A stretch of DNA of 64,000 nt from Mycobacterium sp. Z3061 (lineage in GTDB: Bacteria; Actinomycetota; Actinomycetes; Mycobacteriales; Mycobacteriaceae): positions 5,739,234 to 5,803,233 of the forward strand of contig NZ_CP134062.1 in the NCBI RefSeq assembly GCF_031583025.1, given 5' to 3'. This document shows, one piece after another, positions 27,201-38,000 of the stretch; within the stretch, counting starts at the first letter, position 1; each line of letters starts with the position of its first letter. The position numbers and the translations under genes were made by a program. Under the pieces are notes generated by a model. The model searched no databases. It saw nothing but the letters and a program-made list of their open reading frames with translations, and was not told where the DNA came from.

Positions 27201-28550
27201 ATGGTGGCAGTGAACATCCTGTCGCGGATCTTCGCCCGCACACCGTCGCTTCGGACTCGGGTGGTGGTCGCCACGGTCATCGGCGCCGCCATTCCGGTGC
27301 TGATCGTCGGCGCCGTGGTCTGGGTGGGCATCACCAAGGACCGCAAGGAACGGCTGGACCGCAGGCTGGACGAAGCCGCCGGGTTCGCGATCCCGTTCGT
27401 CCCCCGCGGCCTGGATGAGATACCGCGATCCCCCAACGACCAGGACGCGCTGATCACCGTGCGCCGCGGCAACGTGATCAAGTCGAACACCGACATCAAC
27501 CTGCCCAAGCTGCAGGCCGACTACGCCGACACGTTCATCCACGGCGTGCGCTACCGGGTGCGCACGGTCGAGATCCCGGGTCCGGAGCCCACCTCGGTCG
27601 CCGTCGCCGCGACGTATGACGCCACCTACGCCGAAACCAACAACTTGCACCGCCGGGTACTGCTGATCTGTACCCTGGCCATCGGCGCCGCGGCCGTATT
27701 CGCTTGGCTGCTGGCCGCTTTCGCCGTACGGCCGTTCAAACAGCTCGCCGAACAGACCCGCTCGATCGACGCGGGTGACGAGGACCCGCGGGTCGAAGTG
27801 CACGGCGCCAGTGAAGCCGTGGAGATCGCCGAAGCCATGCGAGGCATGTTGCAACGCATCTGGAACGAGCAGAACCGGACACAAGAGGCGCTGGCCTCAG
27901 CCCGCGACTTCGCGGCCGTGTCCTCTCACGAACTGCGGACCCCGCTGACCGCGATGCGCACCAACCTCGAGGTGCTGGCCACCCTTGATCTGCCCGACGA
28001 TCAACGCAAAGAAGTGCTCAGCGACGTGATCCGCACCCAGTCGCGGATCGAGGCCACGCTCAGTGCACTCGAGCGGTTGGCGCAGGGCGAACTGTCCACC
28101 TCCGACGACCACGTGCCCGTCGACATCACCGATCTGCTCGACCGCGCCGCCCACGACGCCACCCGCATCTACCCCGATCTCGATGTGTCGCTGGTGCCCT
28201 CGCCGACGTGCATCATCGTCGGGATGCCGGCCGGGTTGCGCCTAGCCGTCGACAATGCCATCGCCAACGCCGTCAAGCACGGTGGCGCCACCCACGTCCA
28301 GTTGTCCGCGGTCAGCTCACGGGCCGGAGTCGAGATCGCCATTGACGATAACGGCAGCGGGGTGCCGGAGCAGGAGCGACAAGTGGTGTTCGAGCGGTTC
28401 TCCCGGGGCTCGACAGCGTCGCATTCGGGGTCGGGCCTCGGGCTGGCTCTGGTCGCGCAACAGGCACACCTGCACGGCGGAACGGCGTCGCTGGAAGGCA
28501 GCCCGCTGGGTGGAGCGCGCCTGGTGCTGCGCCTTCCCGGACCGAGCTAG
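27201..28550 (+). CDS. prrB: Sensor histidine kinase PrrB
   Basis: 449 residues from ATG at 27201; the GTG at 27210 gives a 446-residue form equal to the M. tuberculosis annotation. Two membrane segments (~20-42 and ~152-174) flank an extracytoplasmic sensor of ~110 residues. HAMP domain follows ~175-225. The phospho-acceptor histidine is in SSHELRTPLTAM. ATP-binding motifs are the N box DNAIANAVKHG, G1 DDNGSGVPE, the F box and G2 GSGLGLALV. It phosphorylates PrrA. Its stop overlaps that of the convergent arfC by 4 bases, with no room for a separate terminator. Confidence 0.96.
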   Translation: MVAVNILSRIFARTPSLRTRVVVATVIGAAIPVLIVGAVVWVGITKDRKERLDRRLDEAAGFAIPFVPRGLDEIPRSPNDQDALITVRRGNVIKSNTDINLPKLQADYADTFIHGVRYRVRTVEIPGPEPTSVAVAATYDATYAETNNLHRRVLLICTLAIGAAAVFAWLLAAFAVRPFKQLAEQTRSIDAGDEDPRVEVHGASEAVEIAEAMRGMLQRIWNEQNRTQEALASARDFAAVSSHELRTPLTAMRTNLEVLATLDLPDDQRKEVLSDVIRTQSRIEATLSALERLAQGELSTSDDHVPVDITDLLDRAAHDATRIYPDLDVSLVPSPTCIIVGMPAGLRLAVDNAIANAVKHGGATHVQLSAVSSRAGVEIAIDDNGSGVPEQERQVVFERFSRGSTASHSGSGLGLALVAQQAHLHGGTASLEGSPLGGARLVLRLPGPS

Positions 28551-29254
28551 TTCTTACGAGTGCTGTTGCGCCAGGGCGTGAAGAACGCCCGCGCGGCGAA
28601 CTCCTCGTCCTGGAACCAGACTTGGGCCTCCGTGTCCTCGTAACACTCATCCTCTGGCCCGTAGAACAGCCGGGAATCCATGCGTCCCTTGATCGTCCAC
28701 CCCTCCGGGCCGCTGCCGTCGAGGTTGGCGCGCATGGACCCCGGGCCGTAGGGCGCGTAAGGCATCAGTGGCAGAACGATGGTCTCGGCATCGCTGCTTA
28801 CTGGAATCTTCTCCGTCGCAGCATCTTTCGGAATGGGCCTGCGTCTGGGCGGCGCGCCTTTCGGCCTCGCCTTCTTGGCGGCGGCTTTCTTGGCCGGCCT
28901 CTTGCGTGCCACCGGAATCTGTTCCGTCGCATGGTCTTTGACGACGGGAATCCGTTCGGTCGCCGCATCGCCGGAGACGGGCCTGCGCTTTCGCGGCGGC
29001 GCCTTGGAGACGGCCTTCTTCTTCGCCGGTCCGGCTTTGGGTTTGGGTTTGGGCGTGGCGGCCGGCAGCTTGTTGGTGGGCGCCTCGGTGGCCGGGGCTT
29101 TCATCACCGGTTCGGGTTTGGGACGCGGTTTCGGTTCGGCAAGGGCCCAGGCCGGCATCTGAAGTCTGGCGGGCCGGGCCATCAGCGTGAACGTCAACAC
29201 CATGCCGAGCCCGAACGACACGGCGGCCAACCACCAGTGCACCTGGGCGATCAC
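28547..29254 (-). CDS. arfC: ArfC-like membrane protein (enlarged)
   Basis: 235 residues from GTG at 29252-29254, whose last two bases and the next A form the arfB stop (GTGA overlap). The N-terminal helix (VHWWLAAVSFGLGMVLTFTLMARP) and the C-terminal domain (PYAPYGPGS ... GWTIKGRMDSRLFYGPEDE ... VWFQDEEFAARAFFTPWRNSTRK) match M. tuberculosis ArfC (Rv0901, 175 aa, by memory). Between them lies a lysine/alanine/proline-rich stretch with recurring DAATERIPV/DHATEQIPV units that accounts for the extra length. ArfABC supports growth at acidic pH through ammonia release in M. tuberculosis. Confidence 0.9.
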   Translation of the reverse strand: MIAQVHWWLAAVSFGLGMVLTFTLMARPARLQMPAWALAEPKPRPKPEPVMKAPATEAPTNKLPAATPKPKPKAGPAKKKAVSKAPPRKRRPVSGDAATERIPVVKDHATEQIPVARKRPAKKAAAKKARPKGAPPRRRPIPKDAATEKIPVSSDAETIVLPLMPYAPYGPGSMRANLDGSGPEGWTIKGRMDSRLFYGPEDECYEDTEAQVWFQDEEFAARAFFTPWRNSTRKN

Positions 29255-30564
29255 CGCTTCACTCCGATGCCGGGCCATTGCGACGGCGGGCCCGGCCACT
29301 GTGGCTGCGGCAGTTCGGTCTCGGGCTCGGCCGCTTCGGGCTCCTCGCGCTCGACCGTCCCGGGGCCTGGCCACTGCGACACGGTCCCCGGCCACGGAGT
29401 TTGCGGCATCTCGGACTCAGGTTCTGACGACTCGGCGACCCCGGGCTCCGGTTCAGGTTCAGGTTCGGGTTCGGGCTCTTCGGCGACCTCTCCAACCGGC
29501 TCCGCATCCTCCGACTCAACCGTCTGCGGGCCGGGCCACTGAGACGCGGGGCCCGGCCACTGCGGCTGCACCAGCGCCGGCTCGGGTTCAGACGACTCGG
29601 CAACCTCGGGTTCGGGTTCGGCTTCGGGTTCGGGGGCTGCGGCGGCCGGCTCGACAATCTCCGGCTCGACAATCTCCGGCTCGACAATCTGGGGACCGGG
29701 CCACTTCGGCTGCGACAGCTCAGAGTCCGGCGCCTCGGCGACCCCGGGCGCTGGTTCGGCCTCGAACTCTGGCTCTGGCTCTGGCTCTGGCTCTGCTTCG
29801 GGAACTTCGGCGACCGGCTCGACGATCTCCGGCTCGACAATCTGCGGACCGGGCCATTGCGGCTGCGACAACCCAGATTCCGACGGCTCGGCCGCCTTCG
29901 GCTCGGGTCCTGGTTCGGCGACCGGGTCCGCAATCGCCGGCTCGGCTGTCTCGGGTTCCGACGACTCTGCGACCGCGGCCTCGACGTCACCGGGTTCGGG
30001 CTCGGGGTCGGGTTCGGGTTCTTCGAAAACCTCGGCGATCGGGTCTGCAATCTCCGGCTCAACCGATTGCAGATCGAGCTGCGTCTGCGTCTGCGCCGGC
30101 TCAGGCTCAGGCACATCGGCCACCTCGGGCTCTGCCTCCACTGCCTCGGCTTCGAGTTCTGGCTCGGCTACTTCGGTAACCGGCTCCTCGACCGCCGGGT
30201 CGGTGGGTGCACCCTCCACCACCTCGGCAACCTCGGACTCCGCTGCCACGGACTCCTCGTGCTCGGGCTCGGGTGCGGGCGCGGGCTCCCCTGCAACCTC
30301 GGCCGCCGGCTGAACCGACTCCGGCCACAGCAGCTGCTCGAACGTCTCAGACTCCTCGGCCGGCGCCGCCTGAGGCTCGGGCCACACCGGCTGCGGCACT
30401 TCGCTCGCCGCAGGAAGCGGTTCTGAAACAGGCTCGGGCTCAACCTCTTCCGGCTTTCGTGCCGATTTGTCGGACTTGATCAGCAGAGAGGCGATCCCGT
30501 AGGCGACAGCCGACCCGGCCACAAAAGCAGCCAGGTAGACCAACCACTGGATCAGAAACCCCAT
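29251..30564 (-). CDS. arfB: ArfB-like protein with a ~390-residue acidic Pro/Glu repeat tail
   Basis: 437 residues from ATG at 30562-30564, 13 bases after the arfA stop. Residues 1-~32 (MGFLIQWLVYLAAFVAGSAV ...) are a single membrane helix like the whole 50-residue ArfB of M. tuberculosis (Rv0900, by memory). The rest is a low-complexity tail dominated by Glu, Pro, Val and Ala, with recurring WPGPQIVEPEIVEP, SEPEPE and WPEPQ motifs. Hexamer-type repeats such as (GGCTCT)n near 29770-29800 and an 18-bp repeat at 29655-29700 underlie it. The tail is probably an extended, wall-spanning, proteoglycan-like linker; this is inference. Confidence 0.85.
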   Translation of the reverse strand: MGFLIQWLVYLAAFVAGSAVAYGIASLLIKSDKSARKPEEVEPEPVSEPLPAASEVPQPVWPEPQAAPAEESETFEQLLWPESVQPAAEVAGEPAPAPEPEHEESVAAESEVAEVVEGAPTDPAVEEPVTEVAEPELEAEAVEAEPEVADVPEPEPAQTQTQLDLQSVEPEIADPIAEVFEEPEPDPEPEPGDVEAAVAESSEPETAEPAIADPVAEPGPEPKAAEPSESGLSQPQWPGPQIVEPEIVEPVAEVPEAEPEPEPEPEFEAEPAPGVAEAPDSELSQPKWPGPQIVEPEIVEPEIVEPAAAAPEPEAEPEPEVAESSEPEPALVQPQWPGPASQWPGPQTVESEDAEPVGEVAEEPEPEPEPEPEPGVAESSEPESEMPQTPWPGTVSQWPGPGTVEREEPEAAEPETELPQPQWPGPPSQWPGIGVKR

Positions 30565-30577
30565 GCTTGATTCTCCC

Positions 30578-31609
30578 CTAGCCGACCACAAGCTCGGCGC
30601 GACGGTTCTTCGCACGACCTTCGGCCGTGTCATTACTGGCTATCGGGTTGGCCGAACCCAGACCTTTGGCGGTGACGCGATCCCGGGTGACGCCGTTGGC
30701 AATGAGGAACTCGGCCACCAGGTTGGCCCGCTGCACGCTCAACGGAATGTTGATCCCCTCGGCGCTGGCGTTATCGGTGTATCCGTTGACCGTGATGCGC
30801 GCGGTCGGGCAGGCCTTGAGCTGGTCGGCCACCCGGATCAGGATCTGCGTGTCATCCGGAGTCAGGCTCACCCCGTCGGTGCCGAAGCCCAGTGGACCGC
30901 CGGTCATCTTGTCGAGGACCGCCTGGAGGTTGCCACACGCGCCGGGTCCGGGAGGGGGGACGGGGGCACCTGCCTGCGGCACATTGGGAGTGATCTGACT
31001 CCTGGCCACGATCGTGTTGGCGACGTTCACGCCCGGCCAGGCGCTGACCACCGCGCGCTCGACGGCGTCCTTCTGATCCGGCGATGCGGTGCCGCCCAGC
31101 GTCACGGTGTCTTTCTCGACCTTCAGCGTGAAATCAGGGATCGGCGCGCCGGCGGTGAAAACCGGCTCTGCGAGCGCGAAGTCGAGGGTGCGCACAAGCG
31201 GGTCGATATGAATCTGGTCGACGACACTGACACCGGGAGGCGTAAGAGCTTTGAGGGATTTCATCAGCGCAGCCTTTGCGGCGTCGTCGGGGACGTCGCC
31301 GATCAGCGTGACGCTGTTTCCGCTGCGGCTGATTGAGAGCAACGACAGCGACAAGCTCGGAGCGTTGCCGGCGTTCGTCGCACCGGCCGGCGCGGCCGTG
31401 AGCGTGGGCAGGTCGCCGGTCGGCCCGTTGACGCCCATCGGCCGCTCGTATGCGCCGTATCCGATCGTCGCCAGCAGAAACGGAATCGCCGCGAGCCCGA
31501 TCAACCAGGCGCGGCCGAGCCGCTGACGGTGGTATCTCGGGGTGGGCTGAGCCTGGTCGATTTGACGGGCGGGCGCGAGCGCTTCGTCCACCCCCACATC
31601 TGGACCCAC
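30578..31609 (-). CDS. arfA: OmpATb/ArfA, OmpA-like peptidoglycan-binding membrane protein
   Basis: 343 residues (326 in M. tuberculosis Rv0899, by memory). There is one membrane helix at ~35-55 ([21 protein letters not shown]). A BON-type domain follows (~85-215, [31 protein letters not shown] onward). A C-terminal OmpA domain (~225-340) has [21 protein letters not shown] and [12 protein letters not shown], holding the residues that bind diaminopimelate peptidoglycan. It belongs to the acid-response operon arfABC; a pore function has been claimed and disputed. The proline-glutamine-rich N-terminal ~30 residues are probably cytoplasmic. Confidence 0.94.
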   Translation of the reverse strand: MGPDVGVDEALAPARQIDQAQPTPRYHRQRLGRAWLIGLAAIPFLLATIGYGAYERPMGVNGPTGDLPTLTAAPAGATNAGNAPSLSLSLLSISRSGNSVTLIGDVPDDAAKAALMKSLKALTPPGVSVVDQIHIDPLVRTLDFALAEPVFTAGAPIPDFTLKVEKDTVTLGGTASPDQKDAVERAVVSAWPGVNVANTIVARSQITPNVPQAGAPVPPPGPGACGNLQAVLDKMTGGPLGFGTDGVSLTPDDTQILIRVADQLKACPTARITVNGYTDNASAEGINIPLSVQRANLVAEFLIANGVTRDRVTAKGLGSANPIASNDTAEGRAKNRRAELVVG

Positions 31610-31709
31610 CGTCGCTCCTCACTCAAACCGCCGTTGTTCGCGCTTTCAGGCGATATGAGCCTACCGAGTCCACATACGATACCGAGGGAACGTGGGGCAG
31701 ACTGGTGCA

Positions 31710-31973
31710 ATGGCCAACGGAAACAAACCGACGGACAGCGACGCCCTGGCACACATCCGCGAGCTGGTCGCCCAGGAGAAGGCCCTGCGTGAGCAGGTGC
31801 AGCACGGCCAGATCTCGACCGACGAGGAACAGGAGCGGTTGCGCCGCCTGGAGGTCGAGCTTGATCAGTGCTGGGACCTACTCCGGCAGCGTCGGGCGTT
31901 GCGCGAAACCGGTGGTGACCCGCGCGAAGCCGCGGTGCGACCGGCTGATGAGGTCGAAGGCTACATCGGATAG
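31710..31973 (+). CDS. Small coiled-coil protein, DUF2630 (Rv0898c-like)
   Basis: 87 residues from ATG at 31710, the same length as Rv0898c by memory; an earlier ATG at 31692 is unsupported. The sequence is helical with heptad-like spacing (HIRELVAQEKALREQVQHGQ, then RLRRLEVELDQCWDLLRQRR). The family is restricted to actinobacteria and has no known function. It is followed after 9 bases by the FAD oxidoreductase and is divergent from arfA. Confidence 0.85.
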   Translation: MANGNKPTDSDALAHIRELVAQEKALREQVQHGQISTDEEQERLRRLEVELDQCWDLLRQRRALRETGGDPREAAVRPADEVEGYIG

Positions 31974-31982
31974 CCCGTTTCA

Positions 31983-33533
31983 ATGGCTGACGCCGATTTC
32001 GATGCAGTCATCATTGGCGGCGGCCATAACGGCCTGGTCGCGGCCGCCTATCTGGCACGGGCGGGCCTTCGGGTGCGACTGCTCGAGCGATTGCCGCAGA
32101 TCGGCGGCGCCACCATATCTGCCCGGCTCTTCGACGGTGTCGACGTCCGACTGTCGCGCTACTCGTACCTGGTGAGCCTGTTGCCGACGCGCATTCTCGA
32201 AGACCTCGGTGCGCGAGTGCGACTGGCCAGACGACCCTACTCGTCATACACGCCCGACCCGGGAACGTCGGGACGCACCGGCCTGCTGGTCGGGCAGAAC
32301 GGCAGCTTCGCCGCGATCGGAGCGGCCGACGACGAGCGCGGCTTCGCCGCTTTCTACCGGCGTTGCGGGCAGGTCACCGGGCGCCTCTGGCCTACCCTGC
32401 TCGAACCATTGCGCACCCGGAAGCAGGCTCGCCAACTCGTGCTCGATGGCGGCTCCTCTGATGGCATGGCCGCATGGCATGCCTTGGTCGAGGAGCCGAT
32501 CGGTCATGCCATCACCGACGCCGTGACCAGCGACGTGGTTCGCGGTGTCATCGCGACCGACGCGCTGGTCGGCACCTTCGCCCGCCTGAACGACACGTCG
32601 CTGCTGCAGAACATCTGCTTCCTGTATCACGTGCTCGGCGGTGGCACCGGCGACTGGAATGTGCCGATCGGCGGCATGGGCGCGGTTTCTTCGTCCCTGG
32701 CCGCCGCGGCGACCCGTCATGGAGCCGAAATTACAACGGACGCTGACGTTTTCGCTCTGGATCCGGATGGTCAGGTGCGCTACCGCAGCGACGGGGACGA
32801 GCACCGGGTCCGTGGCCGTTTTGTGCTGGCGGGCGTCGGGCCGGCGGTGCTGGCCGGCCTGCTGGGCGAGTCGGCGCCACCGGTGGCGCCGGGTCCGCAG
32901 GTCAAGGTCAACATGGTGCTCAGCCGGTTGCCGCGCCTGCGTGATCAGAACGTGAGCCCCGAAAAGGCTTTCGGCGGCACGTTTCACGTCAACGAGACAT
33001 GGTCGCAACTCGATGCCGGATACCTGCGGGCCGCCGCCGGTCAGCTGCCGGATCCGTTGCCGTGTGAGGCGTACTGCCATTCCCTGACCGATCGCAGTAT
33101 CGTCTCGCCCCACCTGCCCGGCGTCCAGACGATGACGGTCTTCGGCTTCCAAGCCCCGGTCTCCGGATCTCCGGAGCCGGACCGGCTGCGCGAGCGACTG
33201 ACCGATGCCGTGCTGGCGTCGTTGAATTCCGTTCTGGCCGAACCGATTCAGGACGTGCTGCTGCCCGACGCGCATGGACGTCCCTGCCTGGAGACCACCA
33301 CGACGCTGGATCTACAGGACCGGTTGGGAATGACCGCGGGCAATATCTTCCACGGCGCGCTGTCGTGGCCGTTTGCTGAGGACGACGATCCGCTGGACAC
33401 GCCGGCGCGCCGGTGGGGCGTGGCCACCGCGCACGACCGGATCATGCTGTGCGGGTCCGGTGCCCGCCGCGGCGGGGCGGTCTCGGGTATCGGCGGGCAC
33501 AACGCCGCCATGGCGGTGCTGGCCTCGCTTTAG
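31983..33533 (+). CDS. FAD-dependent oxidoreductase (Rv0897c-like, phytoene desaturase/PYROXD2 superfamily)
   Basis: 516 residues. The N-terminal dinucleotide motif ([23 protein letters not shown]) is followed by the [12 protein letters not shown] segment typical of amine-oxidase/phytoene-desaturase-type flavoproteins. The C-terminal [23 protein letters not shown] closes the flavin site. Rv0897c of M. tuberculosis is the collinear equivalent. No substrate is known. It ends at 33533, directly before a 25-bp perfect stem, and converges on gltA2. Confidence 0.9.
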   Translation: MADADFDAVIIGGGHNGLVAAAYLARAGLRVRLLERLPQIGGATISARLFDGVDVRLSRYSYLVSLLPTRILEDLGARVRLARRPYSSYTPDPGTSGRTGLLVGQNGSFAAIGAADDERGFAAFYRRCGQVTGRLWPTLLEPLRTRKQARQLVLDGGSSDGMAAWHALVEEPIGHAITDAVTSDVVRGVIATDALVGTFARLNDTSLLQNICFLYHVLGGGTGDWNVPIGGMGAVSSSLAAAATRHGAEITTDADVFALDPDGQVRYRSDGDEHRVRGRFVLAGVGPAVLAGLLGESAPPVAPGPQVKVNMVLSRLPRLRDQNVSPEKAFGGTFHVNETWSQLDAGYLRAAAGQLPDPLPCEAYCHSLTDRSIVSPHLPGVQTMTVFGFQAPVSGSPEPDRLRERLTDAVLASLNSVLAEPIQDVLLPDAHGRPCLETTTTLDLQDRLGMTAGNIFHGALSWPFAEDDDPLDTPARRWGVATAHDRIMLCGSGARRGGAVSGIGGHNAAMAVLASL

Positions 33534-33535
33534 CT

Positions 33536-33600
33536 GCGCGAGCAGACGCAAAATCGCCCTGAGAGCGCACGCTCCAGGGCGATTTTGCGTCTGCTCGCGC
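33536..33600. terminator. Perfect 25-bp stem palindrome between convergent genes; dispersed element copy 2
   Basis: 33536-33560 pairs exactly with 33576-33600. The 15-base loop itself contains GAGCG-CA-CGCTC, so the hairpin can extend. It sits between the FAD oxidoreductase stop (33531-33533) and the gltA2 stop (33611), where it can end transcription from both sides. The same family occurs at 26369-26428, and similar GCGAGCAGACGCAAAATC elements are scattered in mycobacterial genomes. Confidence 0.8.
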
Positions 33601-33610
33601 TACTAACTAA

Positions 33611-34903
33611 CTAGCGGCCGTCGATACCGGCGTAGTCGCGCTCGGTGTAGCCGGTGTAGATCTGGCGCGGACGCCCGATCTTGCTGTCGCCCTCGTCGTG
33701 CATCTCGCGCCAGTGCGCGATCCAGCCCGGGAGCCGGCCCAACGCGAACAACACGGTGAACATCCGGACCGGGAAGCCCAGCGCCCGATAGATCAGGCCG
33801 GTGTAGAAGTCGACGTTCGGGTAGAGCTTGCGCTCGATGAAGTAGTCGTCGGTGAGCGCCGCCTCTTCCAGCTGCTTGGCGATGTCCAGCAGCGGGTCGC
33901 CGCCGAGCTTGGCCAAGATCTTGTCCGCCTGCTCTTTGACGATCCGGGCCCGCGGGTCGTAGTTCTTGTAGACGCGGTGACCGAAGCCCATGAGCTTGAC
34001 GCCGGCCTCGCGGTTCTTGACCTTGCGGACGAACTCGCCCACGTCGTCACCGCTCTCACGGATCTGTTCGAGCATCTCGAGCACGGCCTGGTTCGCGCCG
34101 CCGTGCAGCGGACCCCACAGCGCGTTGATCCCGCCGGAGATCGACGTGAACAGGTTGGCCTGGGAGGACCCCACCAACCGCACGGTCGACGTCGAACAGT
34201 TCTGCTCGTGGTCGGCGTGCAGGATCAGCAGCATGTCCAGGGCCCGAACCACCTCGGGGTCGGCCTGGTAAGGCTCAGCGGGCAGGCCGAACGTCATGCG
34301 CAGGAAGTTCTCCACCAGGGTCAGTGAGTTGTCCGGGTAGAGGAACGGCTGGCCGACCGACTTCTTGTAGGCGTAGGCGGCGATGGTGGGCAGCTTGGCC
34401 AGCAGCCGGATGGTGGACAACTCGACCTGGGTGTTGTCGGTGGGGTCCAGCGAATCCGGGTAGTAGGCCGACAGCGCGTTGACCGTGCTGGACAACACCG
34501 GCATCGGGTGGGCGTTACGCGGGAATCCGTCGAAGAACCGCTTGAGGTCCTCGTGCAGCATGGTGTGCAGCTGGATGCGCTGGGTGAATTCGGCCAGCTG
34601 ATCGGTGGTGGGCAGCTCGCCGTAGATCAGCAGGTAGGAGACCTCGATGAACGTGGACTTCTCGGCCAGCTGATCGATCGGATATCCGCGGTAGCGCAGG
34701 ATGCCGGCGTCGCCGTCGATGTAAGTGATGGCGCTCTTGCAGGAGGCCGTATTGACGAAGCCGTTGTCGAAGGTGGTGTGCCCGGTCTTCGACAGCAGCG
34801 GACCCAGCGCAATGCCGTCGGCACCTTCTGTTGCGTGGACGACCTTCAGGTCGATCTCGCCCCCCGGGTACTTCAGAGTTGCGGTGTCGTCGGTGTCGCC
34901 CAC
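33611..34903 (-). CDS. gltA2: Citrate synthase GltA2
   Basis: 430 residues, one short of M. tuberculosis GltA2 (Rv0896, by memory). It condenses oxaloacetate and acetyl-CoA at the entry of the TCA cycle. Active-site regions are visible: [17 protein letters not shown] with the first catalytic histidine, [15 protein letters not shown] with the second, and [20 protein letters not shown] with the catalytic aspartate. The N-terminal ~50-residue beta domain and length are those of the type II, hexameric bacterial enzyme. It is followed by the palindromic terminator; its promoter lies in 34904-35095. Confidence 0.96.
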   Translation of the reverse strand: MGDTDDTATLKYPGGEIDLKVVHATEGADGIALGPLLSKTGHTTFDNGFVNTASCKSAITYIDGDAGILRYRGYPIDQLAEKSTFIEVSYLLIYGELPTTDQLAEFTQRIQLHTMLHEDLKRFFDGFPRNAHPMPVLSSTVNALSAYYPDSLDPTDNTQVELSTIRLLAKLPTIAAYAYKKSVGQPFLYPDNSLTLVENFLRMTFGLPAEPYQADPEVVRALDMLLILHADHEQNCSTSTVRLVGSSQANLFTSISGGINALWGPLHGGANQAVLEMLEQIRESGDDVGEFVRKVKNREAGVKLMGFGHRVYKNYDPRARIVKEQADKILAKLGGDPLLDIAKQLEEAALTDDYFIERKLYPNVDFYTGLIYRALGFPVRMFTVLFALGRLPGWIAHWREMHDEGDSKIGRPRQIYTGYTERDYAGIDGR

Positions 34904-35095
34904 GAGAACCCCTTTGCGCTCAGGCTTGATATGGCTACCCGCCCCAGGACCGTCATCGGTGCACTAGGTGCGTATAGGTGAAGGTAGTCGTTATCTCGAC
35001 GGCGTGCCTTCTCGGGGTCGGATCTGCACGCCGGCCGCCCGGCGGAGAACCTGAAACTCCGCGCAACGTGCTGGTTAGCGCCCTATCCTTGGGCG

Positions 35096-38000
35096 GTGAC
35101 CACGTGCGGGTCGTGCGGCAATGAGCTGCGTGAGCACGCCAAGTTCTGCGACCAGTGCGGCGCTCCCAGGATCTTTGCGGCCGATACCGCAAAGTACAAG
35201 CAGGTGACGGTGCTGTTCGCCGACGTGGTGCGCTCCATGGACATCGCGGCGGCGTTGGACATCGAGCGGCTGCGCGAGGTGATGACCGAGCTGGTGCAGC
35301 GCTCCGCGGCGGTGGTGCAGCGCTACGGCGGGACCGTCGAGTACACCGGCGACGGGGTGATGGCGCTGTTCGGCGCGCCAGTGGCTTTAGAGGACCACGC
35401 CTACCGCGGATGCCTGGCGGCGCTGGCCATCCAGGAGGACGCCGCCGGGCTGGCGGCCGAAGTCGCCCGCCGCGACGGCGTAAGGCTGCAACTGCGGGTG
35501 GGCCTCAACTCCGGGCGGGTCATCGCAGGCGGGATCGCGTTGGGTTACGCCGCGACGGGAGAGACGGTCGGGCTGGCCCAACGCATGGAATCGGCCGCGC
35601 CGCCCGGCGGGGTGCTGCTCTCAGCGGCGACCGCACGGCTGGTCGAGCACATCGTCGTGCTGGACGAGCCCGAATGGGTGCCGATTAAGGGGGCCGACCA
35701 ACCGGTGCTCGCCCGCCGGCTGCTGGCGGTCCGCCGGCCAGACGGTGTGGTGCCGCGCGCTGAGGCGAGCCTGGTGGGCCGGCGCTGGGAGATGGCGGCG
35801 CTGGACGCCGTAGTCGACCGCGCGATCGGCGGCCGCGGCGGCGTCGTGACGGTGGTGGGACCGCCAGGCATCGGCAAGAGCCGGGTGGCTCGCGAGATCG
35901 CGGCGCGGGCCGCCTCACGCCGCGTAGAGGTGTACTGGACGTTCTGCGAATCGCACGCCCGCGACGTTTCCTTCGGCGTCGTGGCCAGGTTGCTGCGCGC
36001 CGCCAGCGGCGTCACGGGCCTCGATGGACCCGCCGCCCGCAGGCAGGTCCGGGACACCGTGCCTCCCGATGCCAACCCGCAAGACCTACTGATGCTCGAC
36101 GATCTGCTCGGCATCGCCGACCCGGACGTGCCGCTGCCCCAGATAGACCCGGAGGCCCGGCGGCGCCGGTTGACCTCACTGATCAACAGCACAACGCTGG
36201 CACGCACCGATCCGGCGCTGTTCGTCGTCGAGGACGCGCACTGGATCGACGCGGTCAGCGAGTCGATGCTTGCCGACTTCCTCACCGTCATCGCCGGTAC
36301 CCCGTCCGTGGTGTTGATCACCTACCGCCCGGAGTACCAGGGAGCGCTGACGCGGGTGCTCGGAGCCCAGTCGATAGCGCTTGCGCCGCTGGCTGATTCA
36401 GATACCTCGGCACTCCTCAGTGAGCTGCTCGGTTCTCATCCCTCGGTCGGCGACCTGGCACCGATCATTGCCGAGCGCGCTGCGGGCAACCCGTTCTTCA
36501 CCGAGGAGATGGTGCGGGAACTGGTGCAACGCGGGACGCTGACCGGCGAGCGCGGCAGCTACGTCTGTTCTGCGACAGTCGCCGAGCTGAGTGTGCCGGC
36601 CACGGTGCAGGCGGCAATCGCGGCACGCATCGACCGACTCGATTCGGCCGCGCGGCGGACGTTGAGCGCCGCATCGGTGATCGGTGCCCGTTTCGACGCC
36701 GATCTACTCGCGGCGTTGGGCTTCGAGCCGCAGGTCGAGGAACTGCTGCGTGCGGAACTGATCGACCAGGTGCGGCTGGCACCGAGCGCCGAGTACGCCT
36801 TCCGGCATCCGCTGATCCGCCAGGTGTCCTATGAATCGCAGTTGAAGGCCGACCGCGCCGAGTGGCACCGGCGACTGGCCACGGCCATCGAATCGAGTAG
36901 CCCGAAATCGGTCGATTCCGATGCCGCGCTCATCGCCGAACACCTGGAGGCCGCCGGTGACCTGCGTGCGGCTTATGGCTGGCAGATGCGCGCGGGAACG
37001 TGGTCGGCGACCCGCGACGTCAGCGCCGCGCGGGTCAGTTGGGAGCGGGCACGTCGGATCGCCGACGCGCTGCCCGACGACGACCCCGACCGGCTATCGA
37101 TGCGTATCGCTCCCCGCACCATGTTGTGCGCGATCAGCTGGCAGGCGATGCAGCAAACCCGCGGCCTTTTCCAGGAGCTGCGGGAGTTGTGCACCGCGGC
37201 TGGAGACAAGGTCTCGCTGGCCATCGGGATGACCGGGCTGGAAACCGAGCTCATGTTCGCCGCGCGGACGCGCGAGGGGTCGCGGCTGGCATCCGAGCAG
37301 ATGGCACTGCTTTCCTCGATCGACGATCCCGCGCCGACCGTAGGTTTGGCGTTCATAGCGTTCAACAACTGGTTCGATGCCGGCGAATTCGGCGAGATCC
37401 TGCGATGGTCGGACATCGTCATCGACCTGGCCGACGGCGACCCCGCCACGGGGGCTGAGTTCGGTTTCGGATCGCCGCTGGCGGCAGCGCTGGCCTGGCG
37501 AGGCGTTGCGGGCTGGTGGGTGGGCCGTCCTGGCTGGCGTCAGGACGTAGATGCCGCCTACCTGGCCGGGCAGCGTGATCCGACATCTCAGGCGATGATC
37601 GCCTGCTGGACTTACGGGCTGGCGATCAGCTACGGAGTGCTCCGGGCCGATGACGCCACGCTGGACAAGCTCGAACAGGCACTGCATACCGCCGAAGGAT
37701 CGAGCAACGCGGCGCTCAGCATCGTCAAGTACGGACTGGCAGCTGCACTGCTGCGCCGAGACGCCGGCGCCGACCGCGAGCGCGGCCTGGAACTGATGCT
37801 GCAGGTCCGCGACATCTGGCTGAACGAACCCATTCCCTTCCTGGTTCCGGTCGCCGAGCTGTGGGTCGCCCGGGTCAGATCCCGACGCGGCGAGCAGGAC
37901 GCCGCCATCCCGGTCATGCGCAATGCGGTCGACGAACTGTACCGAGCGGGTCGCCCCTTCTTCGGTGTTCTCGCCAGCGGCATGCTGGTGGAGACCCTGC

